A stretch of 52,222 nt of DNA from WHSV01 sp050694055 (GCA_050694055.1 JBOGWX010000080.1:1-52222); one strand, 5' to 3'. Shown: positions 33,132 through 42,149, counted from the first letter of the stretch. The notes: a model not told the origin generated them from the letters alone. Program-made: numbers and translations.

Positions 33132-34496
33132 TCAGGCGACGGCTCTGCGCACCTGCTCGATCAGGGAATCGAGCTCCGAGGGAAAGACGCTACGAAGGTC
33201 GAGCAGCAGCCGGTCGTCTTCGATGCGCCCGATGACGGGCGGTGTTCCGGCGCGCAGTCTGTCCTGCACTTGGTCCGCGCTCAATTCCGCATGCGCCAGC
33301 GCGACCGACCACGAGGGGAGCTCCTCGCCGGGGAGCGATCCCCCGCCCGTTACCGATGATGTTCGGACCGCTTCCGCCTCGAGAGCATCCGTCGCCAGCG
33401 CGGCCGAGGCTTCTTCGGCACGCGCCCGCAGCTCCTCTGCGGAGGCGAGCGCCAGCGACCACAGAGGGAGGTCTTCCACCCGATGCTCCAGGTGCGCCAG
33501 CAGGGTCGCCTCGAGGCCCGCAAGGGTCATCTTGTCCACTCTCAGCGCCCGGACCAGGGGGTGCTTGGCTATGCGGCCCAGAAGCTCGCGCCGTCCCACG
33601 ATGACACCCGCCTGAGGGCCTCCCAGGAGCTTGTCCCCCGAGAAGGTCACGACGTCGGCCCCCTGGGACAGGGCTTCGTTGACGGGCGGCTCCCCCGCCA
33701 CCCAGGGCGCACCTTCGACTTCGACGTAGCCGGAACCCGCATCGAAAACGAAAGGAATTCCTCGTCTCTTGGCAAGCCGCGCCAGCGCGCGCACCGCAAC
33801 CTCTGCGGTGAATCCCGTGACCCTGTAGTTCGAGGGATGAACCTTGAGCAACGCCCCCGTGGCCGCGGTGATCGCGCCCTCGTAGTCGGCGAGATGCGTT
33901 CGATTGGTCGTGCCCACCTCCACCACGCGCGTGCCGGACATCGCCATGACGTCGGGCATGCGGAACTCTCCACCGATCTCGATCAGCTCTCCGCGACTGA
34001 TGATGACTTCCCTATCGGTGCACAGCGCCGCCAGCGTTAGCAGCACCGCGGCCGCGTTGTTGTTGACTACGAGCGCGGCTTCGGCCCCCGTTAACGCGCG
34101 GATGAGCTCGCTCGCATGGCTGTAGCGGGAGCCTCTCCGCCCCGCATTCAGGTCGTACTCGAGGTTCGAGTAGCCACCCGCGATGTCCGCGATCGCGCGC
34201 AGCTGCCGGTCGCCGAGCGGCACCCGTCCGAGGTTCGTGTGGATCAACACACCGGTCGCATTTATGACTCCTTGCAGATCGCCGCGCCGTCGTTCCTCGA
34301 GTGAGGCACGGGCGCGCGCCACGACTTCCTCGAGGGCCGGCGCCTCACCTCCAGCCTTGATCTCGGAGCGGCAGAGCTCTACGGCTCGCCGGGCAGCCGC
34401 CACCAGGAGTTGCTGAGGGGCAGTTCGCTCGAGGAGCTCGAGGACGCGCTCGACCGAGGGGAGCGAACGCAGGCGGGCGTTGATGTCGGCGCTCAC
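33132..34496 (-). CDS. selA: L-seryl-tRNA(Sec) selenium transferase SelA
   Basis: A 454-aa PLP enzyme that converts Ser-tRNA(Sec) to Sec-tRNA(Sec) with selenophosphate. The N-terminal helical domain opens RLRSLPSVERVLE, the PLP-binding lysine is Lys289 in TFSGDKLLGGPQAG, and INATGVLIHTNLGR, SRYSHASELI and VVNNNAAAVLL are family motifs. Full length. It starts 15 bases after the stop of an orphan response regulator on the same strand, so those two genes are probably co-transcribed. The cognate tRNA-Sec is about 16 kb away; selD is not in the window. Confidence 0.95.
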   Translation of the reverse strand: MSADINARLRSLPSVERVLELLERTAPQQLLVAAARRAVELCRSEIKAGGEAPALEEVVARARASLEERRRGDLQGVINATGVLIHTNLGRVPLGDRQLRAIADIAGGYSNLEYDLNAGRRGSRYSHASELIRALTGAEAALVVNNNAAAVLLTLAALCTDREVIISRGELIEIGGEFRMPDVMAMSGTRVVEVGTTNRTHLADYEGAITAATGALLKVHPSNYRVTGFTAEVAVRALARLAKRRGIPFVFDAGSGYVEVEGAPWVAGEPPVNEALSQGADVVTFSGDKLLGGPQAGVIVGRRELLGRIAKHPLVRALRVDKMTLAGLEATLLAHLEHRVEDLPLWSLALASAEELRARAEEASAALATDALEAEAVRTSSVTGGGSLPGEELPSWSVALAHAELSADQVQDRLRAGTPPVIGRIEDDRLLLDLRSVFPSELDSLIEQVRRAVA

Positions 34497-34511
34497 GCGA
34501 GAACCGTGCTT

Positions 34512-35219
34512 CTAGGGTGTGTAGTCGAGGATGCGACGTCTCATCGCTTCCTGCACTGCGCTGACGCGATTGTTCACGTGCAGCTTCGAGTAGATGTTGG
34601 CCACATGAGTCGTCACGGTGCGCTCACTGATGGACAGTCTCGACGCGATGGTCTTGTTCGGAAGTCCATCGCTCATGTGTCTCAGGATCTCCTTCTCGCG
34701 CGGAGTCAGGGGCTGGAACACCTCGGCTACCTCGTGACTCTGATAGGTCTGGAACTCGGTAAGCATCTTGTCTGCCAGACCGGGATCGAGTTGATGCTTA
34801 CCCTCGGCCGCGGCTCGCACGGTGTGCACGACCTCTTCTAGGTCCGCCGTCTTCAGCAGGTATCCGGAAGCACCGGCCTTCACCGCGTCGAAGACGAACT
34901 GCTGCTCGTCGTGCCCGGACAAGACGACGACTTCGACCTTGGGAAAGGCATCCTTGAGCTCGCGCGTCGTCTCGATACCGTCCTTGTTCGGCATGATGAC
35001 GTCGATCAGAACGACGTCGGGAAGGGTGTCTTCGACGATCTTCAAGGCCTCGGCGCCGTCGGACGCCTCGCCGACGACCTGGATGTCGCCTTCGCTCTCG
35101 AGCATGGTTTTGATCCCACGACGTAGCAGATCGTGGTCGTCGACCAGGACGACTCGCACCAGGTCGGTCTCACGCGAGCGTCGAGACGGTCGCTCCCTGT
35201 TCTCCCCCCCACTACCCAT
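34512..35219 (-). CDS. NarL/LuxR-family response regulator (orphan)
   Basis: A 235-aa two-domain regulator. The receiver has the acidic pair VDDHD, phospho-acceptor Asp73 in LIDVIMPNKDG and Lys in YLLKTADLEE. The C-terminal HTH shows LTPREKEILRHMSDGLPNKTIASRL...TVTTHVANIYSKL, the LuxR signature. No histidine kinase is adjacent, so it is an orphan at this locus. It lies 15 bases upstream of selA in the same direction. Start taken at ATG 35219; a GTG closer to the receiver (LVRVVLVDD) is possible and no clear ribosome site distinguishes them. Confidence 0.85.
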   Translation of the reverse strand: MGSGGENRERPSRRSRETDLVRVVLVDDHDLLRRGIKTMLESEGDIQVVGEASDGAEALKIVEDTLPDVVLIDVIMPNKDGIETTRELKDAFPKVEVVVLSGHDEQQFVFDAVKAGASGYLLKTADLEEVVHTVRAAAEGKHQLDPGLADKMLTEFQTYQSHEVAEVFQPLTPREKEILRHMSDGLPNKTIASRLSISERTVTTHVANIYSKLHVNNRVSAVQEAMRRRILDYTP

Positions 35220-35370
35220 AGCCGGATGATATGCGAGGAAGCCTGCTCGGTGTCGCGTCTCGGATGCCACGGTCGCGCGAATTACATGCCCGACATTAGT
35301 CAGAAGCACTAGATGTTTCTGGGGAAGTTGTGATTTAAGTCAACATGCGAGGGGGACCGAACCAATAAGC

Positions 35371-36366
35371 ATGACTGTAAAGAGAGTGACGCGCGGGATC
35401 ACTATCGTTCTAGCGGCGACGGTCGTCGTGGTCCTCGCCGCGCCCGGGGCCCAGGCCTACGACTTCCAGAGACAACTGAAGGTGGGCAAGTCCGGCCGGG
35501 ACGTGAGGGCTCTTCAGATCCGCATCGCCGGCTGGTACCCCACCGGCACACAGGAGACCTTCATCATCGACGGCTCCTACGGGGGCCAGACGAAGTCCGC
35601 CATGAAATCCTTCGAGGCTGCCTACGGGCGCCCCGTGAACGGGAGGGCGTCCAAGGGCGATCTGCAGGTACTGCAGAACCTTCAGTCCGCCGACGGCTCG
35701 ACGAAGCATTTCGACTACAGCGAGTTCCATCAGAACAGCTCCTCCTCGTGCTCCGCGATGGCGAACTCCTACGCCGGGTCCTTCGGCGGAGGCAGGTCGT
35801 CACCCCGCCGCGTCAAACGGAACGTCAAGCGGTTGATGTGGCGCCTGGAGGCGGTTCGGAAGAAGGGCGGCTCGAAGCCGGTCGGCATCAACTCGGGTTT
35901 TCGCAGCGTGCCTTACAACGACTGCATCGGCGGTGCCCGCGCCAGCCAGCATCTCTATGGGACGGCCGCGGATAACCGGATGGTCGGGGTCGACAACCAC
36001 AAGGAGCGCAAGTTCGCCCGTAAGAGCCAGGTCCACGGCATCGCCTGCTACTCGAGCATGAGCCACAACCACTTCGATCTTCGTATCGAGAACAAGGACC
36101 TGGAGGCTGGCCACTTCTGGTGGTGGCCCGAGAAGGACGGCAAGGGCCGCGAGCTGGCGGAAGACGGCCGGCCATGCTGGGGCGAGGCGGCTCGCGTGAG
36201 CGCCTCCTTCGGGACGCAGACTCAACTTGCTCTCACCACGAACGCGGCGGTGTTGCGCGCCGTGCAAGAAGCGCTGCCGGGTGCCGGTTCGCTCGTTCCG
36301 ACCAGTGCCGAGATCGAGCTGTTCGAGGCCGCCGGCGAGGCGGACGACCTCGGCGGACAGGACTGA
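35371..36366 (+). CDS. Secreted peptidoglycan-binding/M15 peptidase protein
   Basis: A 331-aa exported protein for cell-wall work. Signal peptide at residues 1-29 (ending APGAQA). A peptidoglycan-binding-like module (LKVGKSGRDVRALQIRIAG ... IIDGSYGGQTKSAMKSFEAAYG) spans about 35-100. A D-Ala-D-Ala dipeptidase-type M15 domain follows with zinc ligands in ASQHLYGTAAD and SHNHFDLR and the stretch NSGFRSVPYND. The last about 70 residues are Ala/Glu-rich and not assigned. Likely trims or binds stem peptides. Four visible Cys could form disulfides. No neighbour makes its role more specific. Confidence 0.85.
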   Translation: MTVKRVTRGITIVLAATVVVVLAAPGAQAYDFQRQLKVGKSGRDVRALQIRIAGWYPTGTQETFIIDGSYGGQTKSAMKSFEAAYGRPVNGRASKGDLQVLQNLQSADGSTKHFDYSEFHQNSSSSCSAMANSYAGSFGGGRSSPRRVKRNVKRLMWRLEAVRKKGGSKPVGINSGFRSVPYNDCIGGARASQHLYGTAADNRMVGVDNHKERKFARKSQVHGIACYSSMSHNHFDLRIENKDLEAGHFWWWPEKDGKGRELAEDGRPCWGEAARVSASFGTQTQLALTTNAAVLRAVQEALPGAGSLVPTSAEIELFEAAGEADDLGGQD

Positions 36367-36409
36367 GCGGCGGTATTGACGGCTCGCCCGTCACACCACG
36401 CGCCACACT

Positions 36410-37468
36410 GTGCGAGTGAACTCCATGGGGCGCGTGCTCACCGTATTGATCGTCGTTGCGCTGGCCGGGGCCGGAGCCTATGCCGCACTGCGTGACCCCA
36501 CCCCGAAGCCCGGCTTCGTTCCGGAAGACTCGGCCTCGCGCGCACTCCTTCTGAGCGGAAGCCGCCTGACGCGGCTGGACTTCGAATCGGGCGGCACCCG
36601 GCGGATAGGGCGCTCGCCCACCAAGGACGTTCATGCCAGTCACGTAGGTTCATGGCTGGCGTACGTGGTCTCAGGCGGCATGCCGGCAGAACCGGATGCC
36701 GACTTCGTGGCCGCGCCGGTCATGCGATTGATCGACATCGAGTCCGACGCCAAGGTCGACATCGGACCGGGATTCAACCCCCTGTGGCATCCGAGTGAGC
36801 CCAAGCTGGCCTACCTGCGTCCGATCGTCGAGCGGCATTGCTCGGGCGAGAGCTGCGAGGGGCTGTTCGAGGTCGTCGTCTTCGACGCGGCCGAAGGGCA
36901 GAAAACTGTGGTGGCCGAAGCGGGCCGCTACAACCTCCTGGCCTGGTCGGGGCAGCGCGTGCTCGTGGCCGACGAGAGCGATCTCTCGGTGACGTTCAGT
37001 TTGGGCGCGGACCACAGCACCGCACGGCTGGATCTCGCCCCGAGTGAGCTCTGGGGTGCCTCGCCCGACGGGCGCTTCGTCCTTCGCAGCGTCTCGAGCG
37101 CAGTTACGCTGATCGACCTCGAGGGCGATCGTGACACCGACATCGCGATCGGAAAAGGGGTGCTTGCCGACGGCGCATGGTCACCCGATTCGAAGCGGAT
37201 CGCGGCGGCCGCGTTGAACCAATCCAGAACGAAGGGCAAGGTGGTTGTCATCGAGACCGCAACCGGTGACACCGAAGAGGTCACCGAGGAGGTCACCGGG
37301 ATCCTCGACGTCACCTGGGGACCTGACGCCCGTCAGTTTGGATTCCTGACGTTCGCCGGCGCGAGCAATCGAGTCGTATTGAATCTCTGCTCGGCGACCG
37401 ATGAGGCTCCCGCGTGCGAGGTCGTGAGCCGCCCCCTGCGACGCACGATCCTTCTTCGCTTCGAGTAG
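36410..37468 (+). CDS. Secreted or membrane-anchored beta-propeller protein (TolB/WD-like)
   Basis: A 352-aa protein with one N-terminal hydrophobic helix (about residues 6-24) and then repeated strand units resembling a beta-propeller (DSKRIAAAALNQ, DARQFGFLTFAG, WSPD and WGPD at blade edges). Repeats such as PSEPKLAYL and SPDGRFVLR are the TolB/PD40-like type. The role of such periplasmic or surface propellers is usually protein binding, and no catalytic motif is visible. Start GTG 36410 is uncertain; GTG 36416 and ATG 36425 are alternatives. It follows the M15 peptidase gene by 43 bases. Confidence 0.7.
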   Translation: MRVNSMGRVLTVLIVVALAGAGAYAALRDPTPKPGFVPEDSASRALLLSGSRLTRLDFESGGTRRIGRSPTKDVHASHVGSWLAYVVSGGMPAEPDADFVAAPVMRLIDIESDAKVDIGPGFNPLWHPSEPKLAYLRPIVERHCSGESCEGLFEVVVFDAAEGQKTVVAEAGRYNLLAWSGQRVLVADESDLSVTFSLGADHSTARLDLAPSELWGASPDGRFVLRSVSSAVTLIDLEGDRDTDIAIGKGVLADGAWSPDSKRIAAAALNQSRTKGKVVVIETATGDTEEVTEEVTGILDVTWGPDARQFGFLTFAGASNRVVLNLCSATDEAPACEVVSRPLRRTILLRFE

Positions 37469-37477
37469 GCGCGCAGG

Positions 37478-38593
37478 CTAGCTTTCTTTGTCGATCGCCT
37501 TCCCCGCGGCGCGGTCTTGCTTGGTCCGGTCTTCCTCGGACCGGAGCTGGCCCTTCAGATAGTTGCCGACCGACGCTCCGACGGCCGTAACCGGCACGGC
37601 CACGAAGGCTCCGGCTATGCCTCCAAGAATGCCGCCCCCGGTCAGTGCGACGATCACCACGAGCGGGTGCAGACGAACGGCCTTTCCCATCACCAACGGT
37701 TGAAGGACGTCACCCTCCAGTTGCTGAATGAGGATGATCGCCCCCCCGACGATCAGCGCCGGGGTAAAGCCGTTGGTAACCAGGGTTACGAGGGCGGCGA
37801 GGACGCCGGCGACCACCGCTCCCACGATCGGAAAGAACGCGCCGAAGAACGTGATCACGGCGAGGGGAAGCCACAGCGGGTTTCCCACTACCAGAAGAAC
37901 GATTCCGATGAGCACCGCGTCGACGAGAGCGATGACCGCCGTACCCCGCACGTATCCCGTTAGCGTCGACCACGCGCGCCGTCCCATCTCATCGACGTGG
38001 TCGCGGTTACGTCGAGCCGCCTGCCTCTTGATCCAGTCCCATATCTCGGCCCCGTCCTTGAGAAAGAAAAAGACGAGCACGAAGACGAGCAGGATGCCGG
38101 CCAGCACCTCGAAGGTGACCGTGACGCCGGCAAGGACGCCACCCGTGATCTGGTCCGAGTTCTCCTGGACCCGCTCGGCCGCCTGTTCGAGGTAACGATC
38201 CAGATCCTGTTCGCTGACCTCGAGGGGGCCCTCGCCGAGCCACTTCACCACCTCGTCGAAGCCCTCGGCCGCGCTGGTCCTCATATCGTCGAACTGGCCC
38301 GTGAACTGCGGCACCAGGACGGCAACGACTCCCGCCAGCAGCAGAAGCATGCCGAGCAAGATGGTCCAGGTCGCGAGGAACGGCTTCCAGCCCCGATCCC
38401 GGAGGCGAGCGACCAGCGGGGCCAGGAGCGTCGTGATCAACAGCGCCACGAAGACGGGAATGAAGATGATCTTCAGGCGGACGACGAGATAGAGCAGCGC
38501 CAGCACGCCTGCGGCCGCCAGAAGGAAATAAGCGCTCCACAGTCCTGCTCGCTTGAGTGGCTGGGGGACGAGGTCACTCTGCTTGGTTGCCAT
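37478..38593 (-). CDS. AI-2E-family permease (TqsA/YdiK-like)
   Basis: A 371-aa membrane protein of the AI-2E transporter family. Two hydrophobic segments near the N-terminus (about 20-75), a long amphipathic loop of about 100 residues (DMRTSAAEGFDEVVKWLGEG), then five more helices with family blocks RGTAVIALVDAVLIGIVL, AVITFFGAFFPIVGAVVAGVLAALVT and the stretch VLQPLVMGKAVRLHPLVVIVALTGGGILGGIAGAFVAVP. Despite the name, many members are sodium/proton antiporter-like or of unknown substrate. ATG 38593 is chosen because upstream codons are not hydrophobic or conserved; a weak ribosome site makes this uncertain. Confidence 0.88.
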   Translation of the reverse strand: MATKQSDLVPQPLKRAGLWSAYFLLAAAGVLALLYLVVRLKIIFIPVFVALLITTLLAPLVARLRDRGWKPFLATWTILLGMLLLLAGVVAVLVPQFTGQFDDMRTSAAEGFDEVVKWLGEGPLEVSEQDLDRYLEQAAERVQENSDQITGGVLAGVTVTFEVLAGILLVFVLVFFFLKDGAEIWDWIKRQAARRNRDHVDEMGRRAWSTLTGYVRGTAVIALVDAVLIGIVLLVVGNPLWLPLAVITFFGAFFPIVGAVVAGVLAALVTLVTNGFTPALIVGGAIILIQQLEGDVLQPLVMGKAVRLHPLVVIVALTGGGILGGIAGAFVAVPVTAVGASVGNYLKGQLRSEEDRTKQDRAAGKAIDKES

Positions 38594-39032
38594 GTCTGAG
38601 GGATACCACCGCGGGGCGCCCTCCACACGGTTTACGAGCTAGCGGCTCCCTGGGCTCATCGACGGTTGTGCGCACAACAACGATCCGACCACCGTTTTGT
38701 TCCTAAGCGCGCAAAAGGCCGACCCCACCTCGGGGGGGACCCTAGACGGCTCGCCGACGGTGGTTTGGCGGGCCGGTTCCTTTGTCTTCTCCGGCCAATT
38801 TTTCTCGGTTCGCAGGCATTGACGACCTCCCCAAGGTGGTGGACACTGGGCCTCGAACGCTTGGAACGGGTTCGCCCCCTAAGGCCGGTTATGGCCTTTA
38901 TGGGTGGAGGTAAGCGGCGGTTCCGAGGAAATAGAAAACTCGGCCGGCTCGTTTAGCTTTTTGTCGGCTGGACACAACAAAAGCAACGGTCGCCAGCCGT
39001 CTTGCAGCATCATGAAGGAGGTCTCCGTCCCC
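38594..39032 (+). other. Gene-free region upstream of the second whiB
   Basis: I see no coding gene in these 439 bases. They hold a perfect 14-bp palindrome GTTGTGCGCACAAC at 38665-38678 (a possible operator), a possible promoter TTGACG (38819-38824) - 17 bp - GACACT (38842-38847), and a small hairpin AAGGCC/GGCCTT at about 38881-38898. If that promoter is used the whiB transcript would have a leader of roughly 180 bases. Confidence 0.5.
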
Positions 39033-39311
39033 GTGATGGATCCCGTGGAGAAGCTCGACTGGCAGGAGCAGTCCGCCTGTCGAGAATACGAAAACACGTT
39101 GTTCTTCGGTCCCGACCAGGGCGAGTCCGAGCTCGAGAAGCAGGCACGAGAGGCGCGCGCCAAGGCGGTCTGCCAGCGCTGCCCGGTCGCCGAGCCATGC
39201 CTCGAATTCGCCATGGACACCAACCAGAAGTACGGAATCTGGGGGGGCCTGACGGACAAGGAGCGCGCCTCGCTCAAGCGCCGGCGCGCCCGTGCCCGCA
39301 GAGCCTCTTAG
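39033..39311 (+). CDS. whiB: WhiB-family iron-sulfur transcription regulator
   Basis: A 92-aa WhiB-like protein. Cluster ligands are Cys16, Cys47, Cys50 and Cys56 (C-x30-C-x2-C-x5-C); the loop between the first two is longer than in the other WhiB of this window. GIWGG at 68-72 is followed by the basic tail SLKRRRARARR. AAGGAGGT at 39015-39022 is 10 bases from GTG 39033 and 13 from ATG 39036; both are possible starts, and an ATG at 39012 overlaps the ribosome site itself and is rejected. Upstream gene-free DNA and a terminator downstream make it monocistronic. Confidence 0.9.
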   Translation: MMDPVEKLDWQEQSACREYENTLFFGPDQGESELEKQAREARAKAVCQRCPVAEPCLEFAMDTNQKYGIWGGLTDKERASLKRRRARARRAS

Positions 39312-39331
39312 AGGTCGATCCGAACTCGATG

Positions 39332-39359
39332 ACGGGCCACTCCCAGCGGGGTGGCCCGT
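39332..39359 (+). terminator. Bidirectional terminator between whiB and metF-like gene
   Basis: ACGGGCCAC (39332-39340) pairs with GTGGCCCGT (39351-39359), 9-bp perfect stem, followed by TTTC. It lies between the ends of two convergent genes and can serve both. Confidence 0.8.
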
Positions 39360-39360
39360 T

Positions 39361-40200
39361 TCAGCTGCGCCGGCGTTCGAGCGATCTCAGCCGCTCGGCC
39401 ATCTCGCGGAAACGCGTTACCGGCACCAAATGGACGCCGTCGAAGACTCCTGAATCTCTGATGGCTTCGATCTGCTCGATGGCGAAGTCGAGGCCGTAGC
39501 CGGGATCCGACTCCAGCTTGTCGATGATTCTCCGAGGAATACGGATGTCCGGGATCGTCGCGTTGATTCTCCTTGCCATCCGAGCGCTCGCCAGCACCAG
39601 CACCCCCGCATAGACGCTTCCGCCGAAATCGAGCGCGTTGCGCCAGTCGAGGAGGCGGTGCGACGCGTAAGTGATCTGAACGAAGAGGAAGTCGGCGGTC
39701 GCGCGCCAGGTGAGCGGCTTGCCGGTTTTCGCCACCGTGCCGATCTTGAAATCCGCGTATCCCTCGAACAGCGCGCCCGTGCCGAAGTTTCGGACCTCGG
39801 AGATCATGCCTCGCACGGTGAGGTCCTCGGTGCGCCGGCCCTCTTTCGGGGCGTCTCCGTAGACGAAGAGGAAGTGGTCCACCCCGTAGGCCGCTGCCGT
39901 CAGCAGATCTCGTCGGAATCCCAACAGGTTGCGATCGCGCGCGTTGATGCATGCGATGGAGCGACCGCCCATGTAAGCGACTTCGTGCGCGACTGCGACG
40001 CTCGATACGGTTGCGCGTCCGAGATGGTTGTCGGGGATGAGGAAAGCATCGACGACGGGATTGAGGACATCGATCTGAGTGCGGACGTGGTCGATGTTGG
40101 GCTTACGAGAGGGCTCTATCTCACAGAGAATCGAGAACTCGCCGCGGTCGAGGAACGAGGGCGGAGGTTCGGGCGGCGAGGGAACGACTCGGTCTCCCAT
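39361..40200 (-). CDS. metF: Methylenetetrahydrofolate reductase-family protein
   Basis: A 279-aa TIM-barrel protein of the MetF family. It opens with FSILCEIEPSRKPNIDHVRTQIDVL, the strand with the catalytic acid (E) of MTHFR, followed by the stretch GRSIACINARDRN and the FAD/folate-region HFLFVYGDAPKEG. ADFLFVQITYA and a late PVTRFREMAERL are also family-like. It would reduce 5,10-methylene- to 5-methyl-tetrahydrofolate with FAD. Only partial conservation of the late motifs is seen, so a related role cannot be excluded. The minus-strand stop is beside a shared terminator. Confidence 0.8.
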   Translation of the reverse strand: MGDRVVPSPPEPPPSFLDRGEFSILCEIEPSRKPNIDHVRTQIDVLNPVVDAFLIPDNHLGRATVSSVAVAHEVAYMGGRSIACINARDRNLLGFRRDLLTAAAYGVDHFLFVYGDAPKEGRRTEDLTVRGMISEVRNFGTGALFEGYADFKIGTVAKTGKPLTWRATADFLFVQITYASHRLLDWRNALDFGGSVYAGVLVLASARMARRINATIPDIRIPRRIIDKLESDPGYGLDFAIEQIEAIRDSGVFDGVHLVPVTRFREMAERLRSLERRRS

Positions 40201-40291
40201 GCAAGGGTTCTACCGCATCACGGACCTGTTCCGTGGGACGAACCACTGAAGCGCTCTGCGCGCTCCGTTCGTGTCGCTCGACTCGAGCCTC

Positions 40292-40564
40292 TTACACGGT
40301 GGTCGAGGTCGTAGGAGCACGCAGGCTGTCGTCGAGAACCGGGCCGTTGCCGTTGTTGCCGGTCATGTCCTTGGCCTTGGCGACCATCGGCTGCAGCTTC
40401 CCCGTCTTGGTCAGATAGAACGCGCCGGCACCCAGTCCGACGATGGCTACCAACGGGAAGAGTCGCGAGCTAACAGAACGCTTGGGCTTGCGCATTTCCT
40501 GAATCTTCTCGATGCCCTTTGTGATCGCCAGCGCGGCGAGCGCTTTCTTGAGTATCGGGTTCAC
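40292..40564 (-). CDS. Small hypothetical membrane protein
   Basis: Not recognised. The 90-aa product has a basic helical N-terminal half (NPILKKALAALAITKGIEKIQEMRKPKR), one membrane helix (LFPLVAIVGLGAGAFYLTK) and a polar C-terminal tail. GAGGAGGT lies 5 bases before the GTG at 40564, a strong ribosome site that decides the start. It stands alone on its strand between the MTHFR-like gene and divergent yjbQ. Confidence 0.65.
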   Translation of the reverse strand: MNPILKKALAALAITKGIEKIQEMRKPKRSVSSRLFPLVAIVGLGAGAFYLTKTGKLQPMVAKAKDMTGNNGNGPVLDDSLRAPTTSTTV

Positions 40565-40689
40565 GGATACCTCCTCGGTCCTTTGCTGGTTGGGTTCTGG
40601 CCTACCCGCGAAAGCCTCGGTGAATCTTGAACATTCGCTCAATCGGCCCTAACGAGCGTCCAAACTGCTTTTCTCGATGGTAGGTGAGA

Positions 40690-41142
40690 ATGAGTTTCGT
40701 GATCACCTTCGAGGAATTCGAGACCAAGACCGGAGGGCGCCTCGACGCGCTGGACATCACCGAAGAAGTGTTTGAAGTCGCTCGCTCCGCCGGTGTGACG
40801 AGAGGAAACGTGCTGGTCTTCTCTCCCCACACAACGTGCTCCGTGATGATCACGCGCGGGGGAGTCGAGGTGGTCCGGCAGCTCGAAGAGGCGATGCACA
40901 ACCTCGCCCCGGATGACCTCTACTACCAGCACGACGACTTTTCGATTCGTACCGAGAACATGACCGAAGACGAGCCGCCCAACGCCCCCTCACATCTCTT
41001 CCACGTCTTCGCCGGCAAGACTTCCGAGTGCATTCCCATCGTAGAAGGCTGGCCGTTGCTCGGCGACGATCAGCGAGTGCTCTTCGTCGAGCTCGACTCC
41101 TCGCGGCCGCGTCGTTACTGCATCCAGGTCGTGGGTGAGTAG
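40690..41142 (+). CDS. YjbQ-family protein (UPF0047)
   Basis: A 150-aa member of the YjbQ family, small trimeric beta proteins for which a weak thiamine-phosphate synthase activity has been reported. Family features are GNVLVFSPHTTCSVMITRG, with a conserved His (SPHTTC), and SHLFHVFAGKTSECIPIVEG with LGDDQRVLFVELDSSRPRRY. The ATG at 40690 is taken as start; GTG at 40684 is two codons earlier. The next gene, polyprenyl synthase, starts 6 bases after its stop. Confidence 0.88.
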   Translation: MSFVITFEEFETKTGGRLDALDITEEVFEVARSAGVTRGNVLVFSPHTTCSVMITRGGVEVVRQLEEAMHNLAPDDLYYQHDDFSIRTENMTEDEPPNAPSHLFHVFAGKTSECIPIVEGWPLLGDDQRVLFVELDSSRPRRYCIQVVGE

Positions 41143-41148
41143 CACGCC

Positions 41149-42111
41149 ATGACCGTACGCGCGATGGACGGGCTCGGGAGCGACCTCGAGCGCGTCGAGA
41201 ACCTACTGAAGACCACCGCCGGTGCATCGTCGCATCCGCTGGTGAGCGAGGCCTGCCTGCATCTCATCAGGGCCGGTGGCAAGCGCGTGAGGCCGACGCT
41301 GGTCCTGCTGTCCTCTCACGCGGGAGGTGCCGGCGGCCACGCAACCGATCTGTCGGCCGCGGCGGTCGAGCTCGTGCACCTGGCCACGCTGTATCACGAC
41401 GATGTCATGGACGAAACGGCCACGCGCCGCGGGGTGCCTACGGCGCACAGCACGTGGGGCACCGAGGTTGCGGTGCTTGCCGGGGACTACCTCTTTGCCT
41501 GCGGCTGCGCGCTGGGAGCGGATGCCGGGGGCGAGGTTCCGGGCATACTGGCGCGTGCGATCGCCCAGGTGTGCGAGGGCCAGATCATCGAGACAGCGTC
41601 GCTCGACGACCCCGAGAGGCCGGTCGACGACTACCTCCACACCATCTCCCTGAAGACGGCGGCGCTCTTTCGAGCGGCCTGCGAGCTCGGGGCCTCGACC
41701 TCGGGAGCCTCTGCCGCAGAGAGATCGGCGCTGGTGACCTACGGCGAGAGGCTGGGGCTCGCCTTCCAGGTGGTCGACGATCTGCTCGACCTGCTCGGTG
41801 ACTCGGCGGTCACGGGAAAGGAGCTCGGCACCGACCTCAGGGCAGGGGTCTTCACGGCTCCCGTGCTCCTCGCCTGCGAGGCCCAGCCCAGGCTCGCCGC
41901 CTCCCTGGCCGACGGGGAGCGCGCGCTGAAGGACATACTCCCCACGCTTCTCTCCAGCGGCTCCATCGCGGCCACCATCGACCTGGCCCGGCGTTTTCGG
42001 TCCGAGGCGCTCGAGGAACTGGCCGTGCTCGACCCGGGGGCCTGGCGGGACTCGCTCGAGGACCTCGTGGATGGCGTGCTGGAGCAGATCCCCGCCCCAC
42101 CCCTCGCCTGA
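41149..42111 (+). CDS. Polyprenyl diphosphate synthase (long-chain trans-isoprenyl synthase)
   Basis: A 320-aa trans-isoprenyl synthase. The first aspartate-rich motif is DDVMD at residues 84-88 in LYHDDVMDETATRRG, and the second is VVDDLLD near residue 206. IRAGGKRVRPTLVLL is the start of the substrate pocket. The residue before the first motif region (ATLYHDD) and total length fit long-chain (hepta- to octaprenyl) synthases that make the menaquinone side chain, but chain length cannot be read by eye. ATG 41149 is used; ATG 41164 is also possible. Confidence 0.9.
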   Translation: MTVRAMDGLGSDLERVENLLKTTAGASSHPLVSEACLHLIRAGGKRVRPTLVLLSSHAGGAGGHATDLSAAAVELVHLATLYHDDVMDETATRRGVPTAHSTWGTEVAVLAGDYLFACGCALGADAGGEVPGILARAIAQVCEGQIIETASLDDPERPVDDYLHTISLKTAALFRAACELGASTSGASAAERSALVTYGERLGLAFQVVDDLLDLLGDSAVTGKELGTDLRAGVFTAPVLLACEAQPRLAASLADGERALKDILPTLLSSGSIAATIDLARRFRSEALEELAVLDPGAWRDSLEDLVDGVLEQIPAPPLA

Positions 42112-42149
42112 CTCGAACCCCCCGAGAGCCGGTTGGCACGCCGCACCCC

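Noticed and set aside
37770..37786. GGTAAC-N3-GGTTAC-like repeat considered as a third MtrA box
   Set aside because: The halves are inverted, not direct, the spacing is wrong, and it lies inside the AI-2E permease coding sequence.
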